From the NCBI GenBank assembly GCA_027484105.1, contig JAIXUG010000028.1, positions 372,001 through 436,000 on the forward strand: a DNA stretch of 64,000 nt, in the 5' to 3' direction. The position numbers and the translations under genes were made by a program. Below, one piece after another: positions 32,940 through 43,112 of the stretch (position 1 is its first letter; each line of letters begins with the position of its first letter). The DNA is from Comamonadaceae bacterium. Lineage in GTDB: Bacteria > Pseudomonadota > Gammaproteobacteria > Burkholderiales > Burkholderiaceae_C. The notes under the pieces are model-generated. The model had not been told where the DNA came from and made no database searches. It worked only from the letters and a program-made list of their open reading frames with translations.

Positions 32940-33566
32940 TCAGCGTTTTTTCTCGTTGTAGGGCGCCACTTGCCGAGCTTCGAGGCGGTAACTGGCCACC
33001 CCCATGTGCGAATCGGTTTTGGTGGCACTGAGCGGGCCAGTCACCCACACCACGTCCATCAAACGCAAGCGCTTGGCGGGCTTGTCGAGCACCACGTGAA
33101 CGATCTGGTTGGCCGGGGGCGGGGGGGAGTGGATGCAAGCGCCAAAGTAGGGCACCAGCAAAAACTCTTTCATGCCATCCGGCAGGTCCTCCAGGGGCAC
33201 CACATAACCGGGCAGGCGCACAGACAGCCCCAGTACAGCCGGGTTGATGGGGGCGTTGTCCCACATCTTGCGCATTTTTTTCAGTGCCTCTTCGGCCTTG
33301 GGGTCGTTGTCTTTGAGCGAATCCAGGTTCAAAGCCTTGAGGTCCTTGAAAGGGTCCCAACCCGCGGGAATCAATTGCTCCCATGTCAGGGTGCGCACGG
33401 CGGCGGGAACGCTGGCGCCCACCGGCGGCGCTTCAGACGAGAGCGCGGGTTGAATCTGTGGCACCAGCTCGCGGGCGGTCTCACGCACACTTTGGGCCAT
33501 GGCCGGGCCTGACAGCCACCCCAACACAAGGCTAAAGCCCACACACAGGGTTTTTTGCTTGTTCAT
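32940..33566 (-). CDS. DUF3299 family exported protein (ABC-associated)
   Basis: A 208-residue exported protein. ATG 33566 gives a signal peptide ending GPAMAQ; upstream in-frame sequence is not signal-like. The DUF3299 core is visible: TLTWEQLIPAGWDP, VRLPGYVVPLE, FLLVPYFGACIHSPPPPANQ and DVVWVTGPLS. Genes for a MacB-like permease and ATPase follow the same strand, an arrangement I recall from zinc-regulated zrg-type ABC clusters in Vibrio. I infer a periplasmic accessory role for that transporter. Confidence 0.82.
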   Translation of the reverse strand: MNKQKTLCVGFSLVLGWLSGPAMAQSVRETARELVPQIQPALSSEAPPVGASVPAAVRTLTWEQLIPAGWDPFKDLKALNLDSLKDNDPKAEEALKKMRKMWDNAPINPAVLGLSVRLPGYVVPLEDLPDGMKEFLLVPYFGACIHSPPPPANQIVHVVLDKPAKRLRLMDVVWVTGPLSATKTDSHMGVASYRLEARQVAPYNEKKR

Positions 33567-33585
33567 GGCTTGGCGTTCTTTCCTC

Positions 33586-34881
33586 TCATACGCGCGGCGA
33601 CAAGCCATCGGCCAAAGACAGGCGATAGGCGCGCCAAGCCGGACCCAGACTGGCCAGCCACCCTGCACACAGCACCGCCGCGGCCAAACCCATCTGGGTG
33701 GGCAGTGGCGCGGCCCATTGCAAACGGATGCCCAGCGCCTGCTGCAACCATGGGGTGAGCCATGCCATCCCCACTTGGGCCAACAATACCCCGACCATCA
33801 CCCCGGCACAGGTGACCCACAAGCCCTCGAGCGTGAGCATGGCCAACACATGGCGCGGCCCCGCACCCACGGCGCGCAGCACGGCCAGTTCGCGGCGCCG
33901 CTCATTGAGGCCCGCCAACACCACCGCCATGAGCGACACCACACTCACCAAAGCCACCAGCGCAGACACCGCCAACAAGGCGTTTTCGCCCACGCCCAGC
34001 ACCGACCACAACTCTCCCAAAGCCACACCAGGCATCACCCCCATCAGGGCCTCGTCTTCGTAAAAATTGACAAATCGCTGCACATTGAAAACCGCTGCAC
34101 GGGTTTTCAGGCCGACCAAAGCGGCGGTGACTTCTTCGGGCTCCAGGTTGAATTTGCGCGCCTGATCGGCCGGAATGTGTCCCCCCGGCATGGGCGTGCC
34201 AGCCACCAAGTCCAGATGCAGCGCCTCCAGGGCTTGCAAGCTGACATGCACCGTGCGATCCACCGGGGTGCCGGTGGGCGCCAGGATGCCCACCACCTTG
34301 AACGGTTTGTCGGCATGGTCATCGTGCGCCCCCTCGGCAGGGTCGTGGTCATGGTCGTGCAAGCCATGCGACAAGGTGATGCTTTGGCCCAAGCCGTAGC
34401 CCATTTGCCGGGCCACCTCGGCGCCGATCACCGCTTCGTACAAACCATCCAGGGTGTCTGCAAACACCGCACCTTGCCGCAAGACCAAGGGCTGCTTGTC
34501 ACCATAGGCAAAGTGCTGGAAATAAGCGGGCGTGGTGCCCAGCACCGGAAAGCCCCGGTGCGAATCGCCCAGACTCAAAGGCACCACCCAGGAGACCGAG
34601 CGGTGACGCGACAGGGCGCGCACACTGTCCATGGACATGCTTTGCGGCACGCTGCCGATGTGGAACACCGAAAACAGCATGAGCTGCACCGGACTGCTGC
34701 GGGCCCCCACAATGAGATCGACCCCGCTGACCGACTGGGAAAAACTGTGGCGTATGTCGTGTCGCAAACGCTCCAGCGTCCAGAGCAAGGCCGTTGCAAG
34801 AGCCAGCGACACCACGACCCACACCAGGGTACTGCGCCGATTCCAGGCGCTTTGCCTGGCCATGCGCCACAGGCTGTTCAT
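33586..34881 (-). CDS. ABC transporter permease, FtsX/MacB type, with His-rich loop
   Basis: A 431-residue permease with one N-terminal helix (STLVWVVVSLALATALLW), a large periplasmic domain and three C-terminal helices (LLAVSALVALVSVVSLMAVV; LTLEGLWVTCAGVMVGVLL; MGLAAAVLCAGWLASLGP). The stretch HGLHDHDHDPAEGAHDDHAD near residue 170 is rich in His/Asp and suggests metal binding. RRRELAVLRAVGAG is the FtsX coupling motif. ATG 34881 overlaps the ATPase stop (ATGA). With the ATPase and the DUF3299 protein it probably handles zinc or a metal-linked substrate. Confidence 0.85.
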   Translation of the reverse strand: MNSLWRMARQSAWNRRSTLVWVVVSLALATALLWTLERLRHDIRHSFSQSVSGVDLIVGARSSPVQLMLFSVFHIGSVPQSMSMDSVRALSRHRSVSWVVPLSLGDSHRGFPVLGTTPAYFQHFAYGDKQPLVLRQGAVFADTLDGLYEAVIGAEVARQMGYGLGQSITLSHGLHDHDHDPAEGAHDDHADKPFKVVGILAPTGTPVDRTVHVSLQALEALHLDLVAGTPMPGGHIPADQARKFNLEPEEVTAALVGLKTRAAVFNVQRFVNFYEDEALMGVMPGVALGELWSVLGVGENALLAVSALVALVSVVSLMAVVLAGLNERRRELAVLRAVGAGPRHVLAMLTLEGLWVTCAGVMVGVLLAQVGMAWLTPWLQQALGIRLQWAAPLPTQMGLAAAVLCAGWLASLGPAWRAYRLSLADGLSPRV

Positions 34882-35621
34882 GCACCTGTCCCCATTTTTT
34901 GCATCTCGGGCAAGGACCACTGCACATCAAAACGCGCCGCTTGTTGCTCGTCATGGCTGACGCACACCAAGGCGCTGCCCGCCTCACGCGCGGCGTCCAG
35001 CAACAAGTCCATGAAGTCATGGCGCAAGGCGGCATCGAGCGCCGAGGTGGGCTCATCGGCCAGGATCAATTCGGGCTGACCGATCAGGGCGCGTGCAGCT
35101 GCCACGCGTTGCTGCTGGCCGACCGACAAAGCATCGGCGCGGCGCGCCCACAGTGATTGAGGCAAACCCATGCGCTGCAACCAGTCTTGGGCCGATGCCC
35201 GAGGCCCTCCGGCCGCTTGGCAGCGCGCATGGCGCAAGCTGGAAAAGCGGCATGGCAAAGTCACGTTGTCCAGCACATTCAAGTAAGGCAACAAATTGAA
35301 TTGCTGAAAAATCACGCCCACGTGCTGGGCCCTGAAAGCGTCACGCTGGCTGGGTCGCAAGGCCGACCAATCCTGCCCCAGCAAGGACACACGCCCTTGC
35401 TGCGGGGACAAAACGCCCGCCAATAACCCCAGCAGGGTGCTTTTGCCACAACCGCTGGGGCCCTGCAAAAATACGGTTTGGCCTGGCTCCACATGCCATC
35501 GCCCCAAGACCAGGGTGTCGGCACCCCCACGGGTCCATGCAAAGCGCAGTGGCTCGATGTCGATCAAAAACCTCTCCCCTTCAAAGTGCTCTTGTCCAGG
35601 GCAGCTTGCAACCCTGGCCAT
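34878..35621 (-). CDS. ABC transporter ATP-binding protein (LolD/MacB-like)
   Basis: A 247-residue ATPase: Walker A GPSGCGKSTLLGLLAG, Q-loop VIFQQFNLLPYLNVLDNV, signature LSVGQQQRVAAARAL (Val in place of the usual Gly), Walker B LILADEPTSALD and CVSHDEQQA. ATG 35621 is the first credible start after the neighbouring transporter stop; a later start nearer FLIDIEPLRFAW is possible. It works with the permease immediately downstream. Confidence 0.87.
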   Translation of the reverse strand: MARVASCPGQEHFEGERFLIDIEPLRFAWTRGGADTLVLGRWHVEPGQTVFLQGPSGCGKSTLLGLLAGVLSPQQGRVSLLGQDWSALRPSQRDAFRAQHVGVIFQQFNLLPYLNVLDNVTLPCRFSSLRHARCQAAGGPRASAQDWLQRMGLPQSLWARRADALSVGQQQRVAAARALIGQPELILADEPTSALDAALRHDFMDLLLDAAREAGSALVCVSHDEQQAARFDVQWSLPEMQKMGTGA

Positions 35622-35674
35622 GGCCGCAGCGCTCGGCACGGCAAGCGCTGCGGAAATATACCCGCTCGGGCGCG

Positions 35675-36613
35675 TCAGGGCGCTTTTCTCCGACCTTCCC
35701 TGCGGGCAATCCACACCGTGGCCCACAAAATCACAAAGGCCCCCAACCAAGTGGATTGGCTGGGCACATCACCAAACACCAGCCACCCCAACACCGAAGC
35801 CCAAACCAGGTCCAGGAAGCGCAGCGACTGGGTGGCTGAGATGTCGGCCAGCGCAAAGGCCCGGGTCAGGCAGTAATGGGCCAGCGTGCCCAGCACCCCG
35901 GTGGCTGCAAAGCCCAGCCACTGCATGGTGGTGGGCATTTGCCAGTTGGGCACGGCCATGGGCAAGCTCAGCACGGTCACCGTGAGGGCTTGCCACAACA
36001 CGATGACGCCCGGTTTTTCGTAACGGGTCAGCGCTTTGGTGATGAGGAAAGAAGCCGCGAACACCGGGGCCGATGCCAACATGACCAGGTTGTACCAGCC
36101 GCCATCGCCCGACATTTTGGGCAAGACCACCACCATGACACCTGCAAAACCAACGATGGCCGCAATCCAGCGGTCTTTGCGCATGGGCTCGCCCAAAAAC
36201 CAGGCGGCGCCGATCATGATGAAGATCGGCCCGGTAAAACCTATGGCGGTCATGTCGGCCAGGGAGATTTTGGGCAAGGCCGTGAACCACAAGACCAGAC
36301 CCAAGGTGTGCACGCCACCGCGCCAGAACTGGCCCGCCATGTTCACGGGCATGTAGGCTCGCCATCCATCGCGCCAGACCCAGGGCAGGATCACCAACAG
36401 ACCAAACAGGTAACGCAGGAATTGGGACTGGTACACATCCAGATGCAGGGTCAGGTCCCGGGCAATGGTGTTGAGCAGGGAAAACAACAAACCACCCAAG
36501 ACCATCCAGACCATGCCGCGCACAGCTGGTGGCCAGTTGGCGAGTGTGCGCAAACCCCGTCGTTGGACCAGGGACCATCGACGTCTGGGGTCAGAGGGTT
36601 TGCGCCGACTCAA
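35675..36613 (-). CDS. EamA/DMT family transporter
   Basis: A protein of up to 312 residues with ten hydrophobic segments in two EamA repeats (MVWMVLGGLLFSLLNTIA...; LVMLASAPVFAASFLITKAL...). RDLTLHLDVYQSQFLRYLFG and ISLADMTAIGFTGPIFIMIGA are typical of S-adenosylmethionine or metabolite transporters of this group, but the substrate is not determinable. The listed start is TTG 36613; ATG 36514 (MVWMV) is an alternative with a shorter N-terminus. Confidence 0.87.
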   Translation of the reverse strand: MSRRKPSDPRRRWSLVQRRGLRTLANWPPAVRGMVWMVLGGLLFSLLNTIARDLTLHLDVYQSQFLRYLFGLLVILPWVWRDGWRAYMPVNMAGQFWRGGVHTLGLVLWFTALPKISLADMTAIGFTGPIFIMIGAAWFLGEPMRKDRWIAAIVGFAGVMVVVLPKMSGDGGWYNLVMLASAPVFAASFLITKALTRYEKPGVIVLWQALTVTVLSLPMAVPNWQMPTTMQWLGFAATGVLGTLAHYCLTRAFALADISATQSLRFLDLVWASVLGWLVFGDVPSQSTWLGAFVILWATVWIARREGRRKAP

Positions 36614-36686
36614 GCGACAACCCTGGGTGAGAAAAGCAGCACACCGCCATCTTAGGGCGTGGACGGCGTCCGGTGCGTCGCTTGCG

Positions 36687-37130
36687 TTACGCGCTCATGC
36701 GCATGGGGATGGTGACCGGGCCGTCATTGATGAGCGACACTTTCATGTCGGCTGCAAAGCGACCGGTTTGCACCACAGGGTGCACCTTTTGGGCCTGGGC
36801 CACAAAGTAAGCGTACAAACGGCGACCGTCTTCAGGCGCGGCGGCCTGGGTGAAGCTGGGGCGGTTGCCACCGGCCACATCCGCCGCCAGTGTGAATTGA
36901 CTCACCACCAGCAAGCCGCCGCCCACGTCTTGCACGCTGAGGTTCATTTTTCCGGCTGCGTCCGAAAAGATGCGCAGTTTGAGCATCTTGCCCAGCAGGC
37001 GATCGGCCACGGCTTCGGTATCGCCTTTTTCGGCGCACAACAGCACCAGCAAGCCCGCACCGATCTGTCCCACCACAGCGCCCTCCACCCTGACGCTGGC
37101 CTCGCTCACCCGTTGCAGCAGTGCGATCAT
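36687..37130 (-). CDS. dtd: D-aminoacyl-tRNA deacylase
   Basis: A 147-residue DTD enzyme that removes D-amino acids from tRNA. Both active-site signatures are present: [11 protein letters not shown] and [11 protein letters not shown]. The N-terminus [17 protein letters not shown] is canonical. Its ATG overlaps the stop of the CDF exporter gene upstream (ATGA). Confidence 0.95.
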   Translation of the reverse strand: MIALLQRVSEASVRVEGAVVGQIGAGLLVLLCAEKGDTEAVADRLLGKMLKLRIFSDAAGKMNLSVQDVGGGLLVVSQFTLAADVAGGNRPSFTQAAAPEDGRRLYAYFVAQAQKVHPVVQTGRFAADMKVSLINDGPVTIPMRMSA

Positions 37131-38053
37131 TTCAAGTCCTTGGCATCGTCAAAATGCGCTTCCACATCGCTGGGCAACAACTGAATGGTGGCGCGCAAAC
37201 CGGGCACTTCGCTCATCAGCGCTTGCTCCACACTGGCCCGCAAGGCAGCAGCGCGGCCCAGGGTCCAGCTGGCGGGCATGTGCATGTGCACATCCACAAA
37301 ACGCCGTTGCCCAGCTTTGCGGGTGTTGAGGTGGTCAAAGCGGATGATCTCGGTCTCGCCGCGCTGGTGCGCAAAGCCGTCCAGCACCTTTTGCACATCG
37401 ACCAGGACTTCGGGCTCCAGCGCCTCGTCCATCAGGCCCTGCGAAGAGCGCCAGACCAGGCGCCAGCCTTCCTTCAAAATGTTCAGGGCCACAGCGATCG
37501 CCACCACCGCATCCAGCCACAACCAACCTGAGACGCTCACCAGGACAATGCCGACCACCACCCCGGCCGAGGTCCAAACATCGGTCACCAGATGCCGGGC
37601 ATCGGCCTCCAGCGCCAGCGAGCGGTGTTGCCGGGCGGCACGAAACATCCACCAGGCCAGCACACCATTGAGCGCCGAACTGCCCACCGACAAGGCCAGA
37701 CCCCAACCGAGTTGCTCGATCGGCTGGGGGTCAAACAAGCGATGCACCGCCACCCAAATGATGCCCAGGGCGGCCACCAGGATCAGGATGCCTTCAAAAC
37801 CGGAAGAAAAATACTCGGCCTTGTGGTGGCCATAGGGGTGATCGTCGTCTGCAGGGCGCGCCGCAACCGTCACCATCATCAAGCCAAAGACCGCACTGGC
37901 CAGATTGACCAGCGACTCCATCGCGTCCGACAGCAAGCCAACCGAATCGGTCACCCACCAGGCCAGGGTTTTGAGCGCGATGGTGATGCACGCCACCACC
38001 ACCGATGCCCACAGCATGCGCTTGGGCGTCATCCAGAGGTCAACAGATTTCAT
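37127..38053 (-). CDS. Cation diffusion facilitator (FieF/YiiP-like)
   Basis: A 308-residue cation efflux protein. The metal site residues appear in [14 protein letters not shown] (helix 2) and [18 protein letters not shown] (helix 5); [17 protein letters not shown] links helices 2 and 3, and the cytoplasmic domain has [24 protein letters not shown]. It exports divalent cations such as zinc or iron in exchange for protons. Co-transcribed with dtd. Confidence 0.92.
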   Translation of the reverse strand: MKSVDLWMTPKRMLWASVVVACITIALKTLAWWVTDSVGLLSDAMESLVNLASAVFGLMMVTVAARPADDDHPYGHHKAEYFSSGFEGILILVAALGIIWVAVHRLFDPQPIEQLGWGLALSVGSSALNGVLAWWMFRAARQHRSLALEADARHLVTDVWTSAGVVVGIVLVSVSGWLWLDAVVAIAVALNILKEGWRLVWRSSQGLMDEALEPEVLVDVQKVLDGFAHQRGETEIIRFDHLNTRKAGQRRFVDVHMHMPASWTLGRAAALRASVEQALMSEVPGLRATIQLLPSDVEAHFDDAKDLK

Positions 38054-38102
38054 GCGCTGAGGATAAGCCTGGCCAAGCGATCTGTCTGTGCGCCCGCCCC
38101 GC

Positions 38103-39335
38103 TCAAGCCAGCGTCACTTTGGCGAACTTGCGTTTGCCCACTTGCACCACATGGGTACCTGCTTCGACCTTGAGGCCTTTGTCGCTGATGACAGCCCCGT
38201 CGATGCGCACACCGCCACCATCGATCAAGCGACCCGCTTCGGTGGTCGAAGGCGCCAAACCTGCAGCCTTGAGCAAAGCACCGATGCCCATGGGCGCGCC
38301 CGACAAAGACACTTCAGGGATCTCATCGGGGATACCCCCCTTGCTGCGGTTGATGAAGTCCTGTTCGGCCGCTTCGGCCGCGGCAGCGCTGTGGAAGCGC
38401 GCGGTGATTTCCTTGGCCAGCATGACCTTGGCGTCTTTGGGGTTGCGACCGCCCTCGACCTCTTTTTTGAGGGCCTCGATCTCGGCCAGACTCTTGAAGG
38501 ACAAGAGCGTGTACCAGCGCCACATCAACACATCGGAGATGGAGAGCACCTTGGCGAACATGGTGTTGGGCGCTTCAGCGATGCCGATGTAGTTGTTTTT
38601 GGACTTGGACATCTTGTCCACGCCGTCCAGGCCTTCGAGCAGCGGCATGGTCAAGATGCACTGCGGCTCCTGGCCGTACTCGGCCTGCAGGTGGCGGCCC
38701 ATCAGCAGGTTGAACTTCTGGTCGGTGCCGCCCAGCTCCAAGTCGCTCTTGAGCGCGACCGAGTCGTAGCCCTGCATCAGCGGGTACAAGAACTCGTGCA
38801 CGCTGATCGGCGTGCCCGCCTTGAAGCGGTCGTAGAAGTCGTTGCGCTCCATCATGCGCGCCACGGTGTACTTGGCCGCCAGCTGAATCATGCCCATGGA
38901 ACCCAAAGGTAGCGACCACTCACTGTTGTAGCGGATCTCGGTTTTAGTGGGGTCCAGCACCAGGCTGGCCTGTTTGTAATAGGTTTCGGCGTTGAGTTTG
39001 ATCTGTTCGGAGGTCAGCGGTGGGCGGGTGCTGTTGCGGCCCGAGGGGTCGCCGATCAGGCTGGTGAAATCGCCGATCAAGAAGATGACCTGGTGCCCCA
39101 GGTCCTGCAATTGGCGCATTTTGTTGAGCACCACGGTGTGGCCGATGTGGATGTCCGGCGCGGTCGGGTCCAAGCCCAGTTTGATGCGCAACGGCACCCC
39201 GGTGGCCTCCGATTTGGCCAGTTTTTGCAGCCAGTCTTCCAGTGGAATCAGCTCTTCGCAGCCCCTCAAAGTGACCGCCATGGCCTCGCGGGTCTTGTCC
39301 GTGACCGGAAATTTTGTAACAAGCGCTTGATTCAT
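38103..39335 (-). CDS. tyrS: Tyrosyl-tRNA synthetase
   Basis: A 410-residue class I synthetase. HIGH motif in [16 protein letters not shown] in [11 protein letters not shown], tyrosine pocket region [20 protein letters not shown], and a C-terminal S4-like RNA-binding domain ([19 protein letters not shown]). ATG 39335 is chosen; an in-frame TTG seven codons upstream is unlikely. It is divergent from the M23 peptidase gene, an order common in Comamonadaceae. Confidence 0.96.
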   Translation of the reverse strand: MNQALVTKFPVTDKTREAMAVTLRGCEELIPLEDWLQKLAKSEATGVPLRIKLGLDPTAPDIHIGHTVVLNKMRQLQDLGHQVIFLIGDFTSLIGDPSGRNSTRPPLTSEQIKLNAETYYKQASLVLDPTKTEIRYNSEWSLPLGSMGMIQLAAKYTVARMMERNDFYDRFKAGTPISVHEFLYPLMQGYDSVALKSDLELGGTDQKFNLLMGRHLQAEYGQEPQCILTMPLLEGLDGVDKMSKSKNNYIGIAEAPNTMFAKVLSISDVLMWRWYTLLSFKSLAEIEALKKEVEGGRNPKDAKVMLAKEITARFHSAAAAEAAEQDFINRSKGGIPDEIPEVSLSGAPMGIGALLKAAGLAPSTTEAGRLIDGGGVRIDGAVISDKGLKVEAGTHVVQVGKRKFAKVTLA

Positions 39336-39478
39336 AAGGGTTTTTTCTGAAGTCAAATGGATTTAGACCGGTACAATAACCCGTTATCTTCCAGTCGCCC
39401 ATTCTAGGACGGCCAGAACATTGCTCACCGCGCCCCTTGTCGGCTTTGCCCTGCAAGAGGTCGAAGACCCTTGAATTG

Positions 39479-40945
39479 ATGTCATTTTTTGCAGCCCTCC
39501 AGTCTCGACTGGCCTCCCTGTTGATCGGTATTTTGTTCCTGTGCACAGCCGTGCTGGGTGCATTGCTGGTGGGTTTGCAGCGGGTGCTGAACTGGCTGGA
39601 CGGGCAACACCCCGTCCTCGCTTCAAGCACCAAAGCCTTGACCAGCTTCTTGGCTCGTCACCCCAAAACCATCAGCGCCAGTGTGGCATCGGTGTTGCTG
39701 GCGGGCGGAGGCGGTGCATTTGCCATTGCCAACCTTGGGCCCGACATCGCCGACCAGCCTGTGGTCATGGTCACTGTGCCTGTGGCCATTGCCCAGCTCG
39801 AAGAGCAGGCCCAAAGCCTCGACCTGCTGAACATCAACCTGACGCGCAGCGAAACCACACGGTCTTCTGACAGCCCCGAAAGCCTGCTTCGCCGATTGGG
39901 CATCGTGGACGCAGAGTCTGCCCTTTTCTTGCGCAACCACCCCTTGGCCAAACAGGCCTTGCGCCAATCCGGTCGGGCCGTCACCGCCCAATCCGACAGT
40001 CAACAGCGCTTGCTCTCCCTGAATGTGCGCTGGCTCAACAAAGAATCCGACACCTTTTTCCAGCGCCTGGTGATCCAGCGCGGCGACAAGGGCCTGCAAG
40101 CGGCGCTTGAGACCTCGCCCATGAACACCAGCATCCGCATGACCGGCGGTACGGTGACTCGCTCGCTCTACGATGCCGCCGACGAGGCCCGCTTGCCCGA
40201 CGCCGTGATCAACCAGCTCACCCAGATCTTCTCCAACCAAATCGACTTCCACAGAACTTTGCGCAAAGGCGCCCGTTTCTCGGTGGTTTACGAAGTCTTG
40301 GAAGCCGATGGTGAACCCGTGCGAACCGGACGCGTGCTGACCGCAGAGTTCAACAACGGCAGCAACACCTACGAAGCCGTCTGGTTTCAAGAACCCGGCC
40401 AAAAAGGCAATTACTACAGTCTTGAAGGCAAAAGCCTGAGCCGAGCCTACTTGGCATCGCCTGTTCCCTTCTCGCGTCAAACCAGTGGTTTCGCCATGCG
40501 TTTGCACCCGATCTTCAAAACCCAGCAGGCCCACCGGGGCGTTGACTATGCGGCCCCTACCGGAACCCCTGCCCAATCCGTCGGGGATGGTGTGGTGATT
40601 TTCTCGGGTGTGCAAGGCGGCTATGGCAATGTGGTGGAGATCCGCCACGGCACGGGCCACACCACCTTGTACGCGCACTTGAGCAAGATCCATGTGCGCA
40701 AAGGCCAAACGGTGCAAAAAGGTCAAACCATTGGCGCAGTCGGTTCCACTGGCTGGTCCACCGGTCCTCATCTGCATTTTGAATTCCGGGTCAACGGTGT
40801 CCACGTCGATCCGCAAAAAGTCATCCAGCAAGCACAAGCACTGCCCATAGCGCCAACCGCGATGCCCCGGTTCAATGCCCAGGTGGTTCAAGCCAGGGCC
40901 CAATTGCTGGCAGCAGCGCAAATGCGGGAAAGCAACATCCAGTAA
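39479..40945 (+). CDS. M23 family murein metallopeptidase
   Basis: A 488-residue cell-envelope endopeptidase. It has two N-terminal hydrophobic segments (LIGILFLCTAVLGALLVGLQ; ASVASVLLAGGGGAFAIANL), a LysM/OpgA-like middle part (NQIDFHRTLRKGARFSVVYEVLE) and a C-terminal LytM domain with zinc ligands in MRLHPIFKTQQAHRGVDYA, catalytic HTTLYAHLSKI and GPHLHFEFRVNG. It cleaves peptide cross-links in murein. ATG 39479 gives the membrane-anchored N-terminus. Next to anmK, so both genes concern murein turnover. Confidence 0.92.
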   Translation: MSFFAALQSRLASLLIGILFLCTAVLGALLVGLQRVLNWLDGQHPVLASSTKALTSFLARHPKTISASVASVLLAGGGGAFAIANLGPDIADQPVVMVTVPVAIAQLEEQAQSLDLLNINLTRSETTRSSDSPESLLRRLGIVDAESALFLRNHPLAKQALRQSGRAVTAQSDSQQRLLSLNVRWLNKESDTFFQRLVIQRGDKGLQAALETSPMNTSIRMTGGTVTRSLYDAADEARLPDAVINQLTQIFSNQIDFHRTLRKGARFSVVYEVLEADGEPVRTGRVLTAEFNNGSNTYEAVWFQEPGQKGNYYSLEGKSLSRAYLASPVPFSRQTSGFAMRLHPIFKTQQAHRGVDYAAPTGTPAQSVGDGVVIFSGVQGGYGNVVEIRHGTGHTTLYAHLSKIHVRKGQTVQKGQTIGAVGSTGWSTGPHLHFEFRVNGVHVDPQKVIQQAQALPIAPTAMPRFNAQVVQARAQLLAAAQMRESNIQ

Positions 40946-40949
40946 TGAC

Positions 40950-40972
40950 AAAGGGCCGCAAGGCCCTTTTTT
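40950..40972 (+). terminator. Rho-independent terminator after the M23 gene
   Basis: Stem AAGGGCC / GGCCCTT with loop GCAA followed by T residues. anmK starts 40 bases later, so it may be partly uncoupled from the peptidase gene. Confidence 0.88.
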
Positions 40973-41011
40973 GATGCCTGCTCTTTTGTTCACCCGCCTT
41001 TTCTCCTTTTG

Positions 41012-42151
41012 ATGGCTACCTCGTTCTACATCGGCCTGATGTCGGGCACCTCGCTGGATGGCGTGGATGGCGTGCTCGCCAACGCAGAGAGCGGTGGTCG
41101 TCTTCATGTCATCGCCCATGCCTTCACGCCCTTTGCAGCGCCCTTTCGCAGCGAGTTGCTGCGACTCAACGAAAGTGGCCCAGACGAGCTGCACCGCAGC
41201 GCTTTGGCGGGCAATGCCATTTCACGCCATTACGCACACGTGGTGCATCAGTTGCTGCACACAACTGGCATGTCTCCTGAGCAAGTGGTGGCCATCGGTG
41301 CACACGGCCAAACCGTGCGTCACCGGCCCCTGGCGTTTGATGAGGATGCGGCCACCCAACAGCCTGCTGTCGGCTACACGCTGCAGCTGATCAACCCCGC
41401 CTTGCTAGCCGAGCTGACCGGCATCGACGTGGTGGCCGACTTTCGAAACCGCGACCTGGCCGCCGGTGGCCAGGGCGCGCCCTTGGTCCCGGCTTTTCAC
41501 CAAGGCGTGTTTGCACAAGACTCGGCGTGTGTGGCCGTGCTCAACATTGGTGGCATCTCCAACCTGAGCGTGCTGGGCGAAGACTCCAGTGTGCGGGGCT
41601 GGGACTGTGGCCCTGGCAACGCCCTGATGGATTTTTGGTGCCACACCCACACGGGCCAGCCCTTTGACCGCGATGGCGCCTGGGCCGCGCAAGGCCGCAT
41701 TCAGCCCGCCTTGTTGCAAACCCTGCTGAGCGAGGACTTTTTGCAGCAAACGCCCCCCAAGAGCACCGGGCGGGACCTGTTCAATCCGGCCTGGCTGCAG
41801 CACAAGCTGGCCCATCACGCGAAGCTGGCCGCCCCAGACATTCAGGCCACATTGACCGAATTCACCGCGCTGGCCTGCGCGAAAGACGTGCTGCAACATG
41901 CTGCCAAGGCCCGCGAGCTGGTGGTGTGTGGTGGGGGCGCCTTGAATGGCCACTTGATGGCACGCCTGGCCTCGCACCTGCCCCACTTGCAAGTGGTCAG
42001 CAGCGAAGTACGGGGCTTGCCGCCCCTGCAAGTCGAGGCAGCGGCTTTTGCGTGGTTGGCCTACAAAACCATGCAGCGCGAAACCTCCAGCCTGCCAAGC
42101 GTCACGGGCGCCCGAGGCGCCCGTGTGTTGGGGGCGATTTACCCCCGTTGA
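41012..42151 (+). CDS. anmK: Anhydro-N-acetylmuramic acid kinase
   Basis: A 379-residue sugar kinase that opens and phosphorylates anhydro-MurNAc to MurNAc-6-phosphate in murein recycling. Motifs: YIGLMSGTSLDGVDGVLA at the N-terminus, IGAHGQTVRHRP, DFRNRDLAAGGQGAPLVPAFH, LNIGGISNLSVL, WDCGPGNALMD and VVCGGGALNGHLM. ATG 41012 is chosen over the adjacent TTG. Confidence 0.95.
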   Translation: MATSFYIGLMSGTSLDGVDGVLANAESGGRLHVIAHAFTPFAAPFRSELLRLNESGPDELHRSALAGNAISRHYAHVVHQLLHTTGMSPEQVVAIGAHGQTVRHRPLAFDEDAATQQPAVGYTLQLINPALLAELTGIDVVADFRNRDLAAGGQGAPLVPAFHQGVFAQDSACVAVLNIGGISNLSVLGEDSSVRGWDCGPGNALMDFWCHTHTGQPFDRDGAWAAQGRIQPALLQTLLSEDFLQQTPPKSTGRDLFNPAWLQHKLAHHAKLAAPDIQATLTEFTALACAKDVLQHAAKARELVVCGGGALNGHLMARLASHLPHLQVVSSEVRGLPPLQVEAAAFAWLAYKTMQRETSSLPSVTGARGARVLGAIYPR

Positions 42152-42183
42152 TGCCGACGAGTCAGACTCGCCGATGGAAAATC

Positions 42184-42549
42184 TCAGGTCGAAAAAGAGG
42201 AACCGCAGCCGCAGGTGGAGGTAGCGTTCGGGTTCTTGATGACGAATTGCGCGCCTTGCAAGTCTTCTTTGTAGTCGATCTCGGCGCCGATCAGGTACTG
42301 GTAGCTCATGGCATCGATCAACAGGGACACGCCATTTTTGCTCATGGTGGTGTCGTCTTCGTTGGTGATTTCATCGAAGGTGAAACCATACTGAAAGCCC
42401 GAGCAACCGCCACCCTGCACAAACACGCGCAGCTTCAAATCGGGGTTGCCCTCTTCGGCGATCAGGTCGGCCACCTTGGCGGCCGCGCTGTCGGTGAAGA
42501 CAATCGGCTCGGGCATTTCGGTCTGGATGTTTTCAGCAACAGCGCTCAT
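42184..42549 (-). CDS. erpA: Iron-sulfur cluster insertion protein ErpA
   Basis: A 121-residue A-type Fe-S carrier. The three ligand cysteines are in [14 protein letters not shown] and the C-terminal [12 protein letters not shown] 42549 is used; upstream in-frame codons run into the promoter region. It delivers Fe-S clusters to apoproteins. Downstream of the rpsI terminator, probably with its own promoter in 42550-42650. Confidence 0.95.
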   Translation of the reverse strand: MSAVAENIQTEMPEPIVFTDSAAAKVADLIAEEGNPDLKLRVFVQGGGCSGFQYGFTFDEITNEDDTTMSKNGVSLLIDAMSYQYLIGAEIDYKEDLQGAQFVIKNPNATSTCGCGSSFST

Positions 42550-42652
42550 GGTGTTTCTCCGATTCAATGCCAAATAGTATAGCGCGCTGGTCGGGAATTA
42601 CCGACGCAGCCACCAGTAACGCTACTGGGCTCATGGGTTTTGACAGCAGCCA

Positions 42653-42688
42653 AACAAAAAGCCGCCTCGGAAAACCGGGCGGCTTTAT
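42653..42688 (-). terminator. Terminator of the rplM-rpsI operon
   Basis: On the minus strand AAAGCCGCC / GGCGGCTTT with an inner CGG / CCG pair and a TTTTT tail, 20 bases after the rpsI stop. Confidence 0.88.
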
Positions 42689-42708
42689 GGCGAAGCAGAA
42701 AAAGCGGA

Positions 42709-43101
42709 TTAACGCTTGGAGAACTGCTTGCGGCGGCGAGCAGAGTGCAAGCCAACCTTTTTACGTTCGACTTCACGGGCGTCACGGGTGACAAAACCAG
42801 CTTGGCTCAGCACGGGCTTGAGCGATGCGTCGTAGTCAATCAGGGCGCGGGTGATGCCGTGGCGCGATGCGCCGGCTTGACCGGATTCGCCACCGCCGTG
42901 CACGTTGATCATGATGTCGAAAGTTTCGGCATGGTTGGTCAACATGAGGGGTTGCTTGGCGATCATGATCGAAGTTTCACGGCCAAAGTAGGCTTGGATG
43001 TCCTTGCCGTTGACTGTGATCTTGCCAGTGCCTTTTTTCAGAAACACGCGGGCGACGCTGGATTTGCGACGGCCTGTGCCATTGTTCCATTCACCAATCA
43101 T
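42709..43101 (-). CDS. rpsI: Ribosomal protein S9
   Basis: A 130-residue S9: [19 protein letters not shown] at the N-terminus, [18 protein letters not shown] in the core and the conserved basic C-terminal tail ending RRRKQFSKR that reaches the ribosomal P site. Eleven bases after rplM. Confidence 0.97.
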   Translation of the reverse strand: MIGEWNNGTGRRKSSVARVFLKKGTGKITVNGKDIQAYFGRETSIMIAKQPLMLTNHAETFDIMINVHGGGESGQAGASRHGITRALIDYDASLKPVLSQAGFVTRDAREVERKKVGLHSARRRKQFSKR

Positions 43102-43112
43102 CTCAAGGCTCC

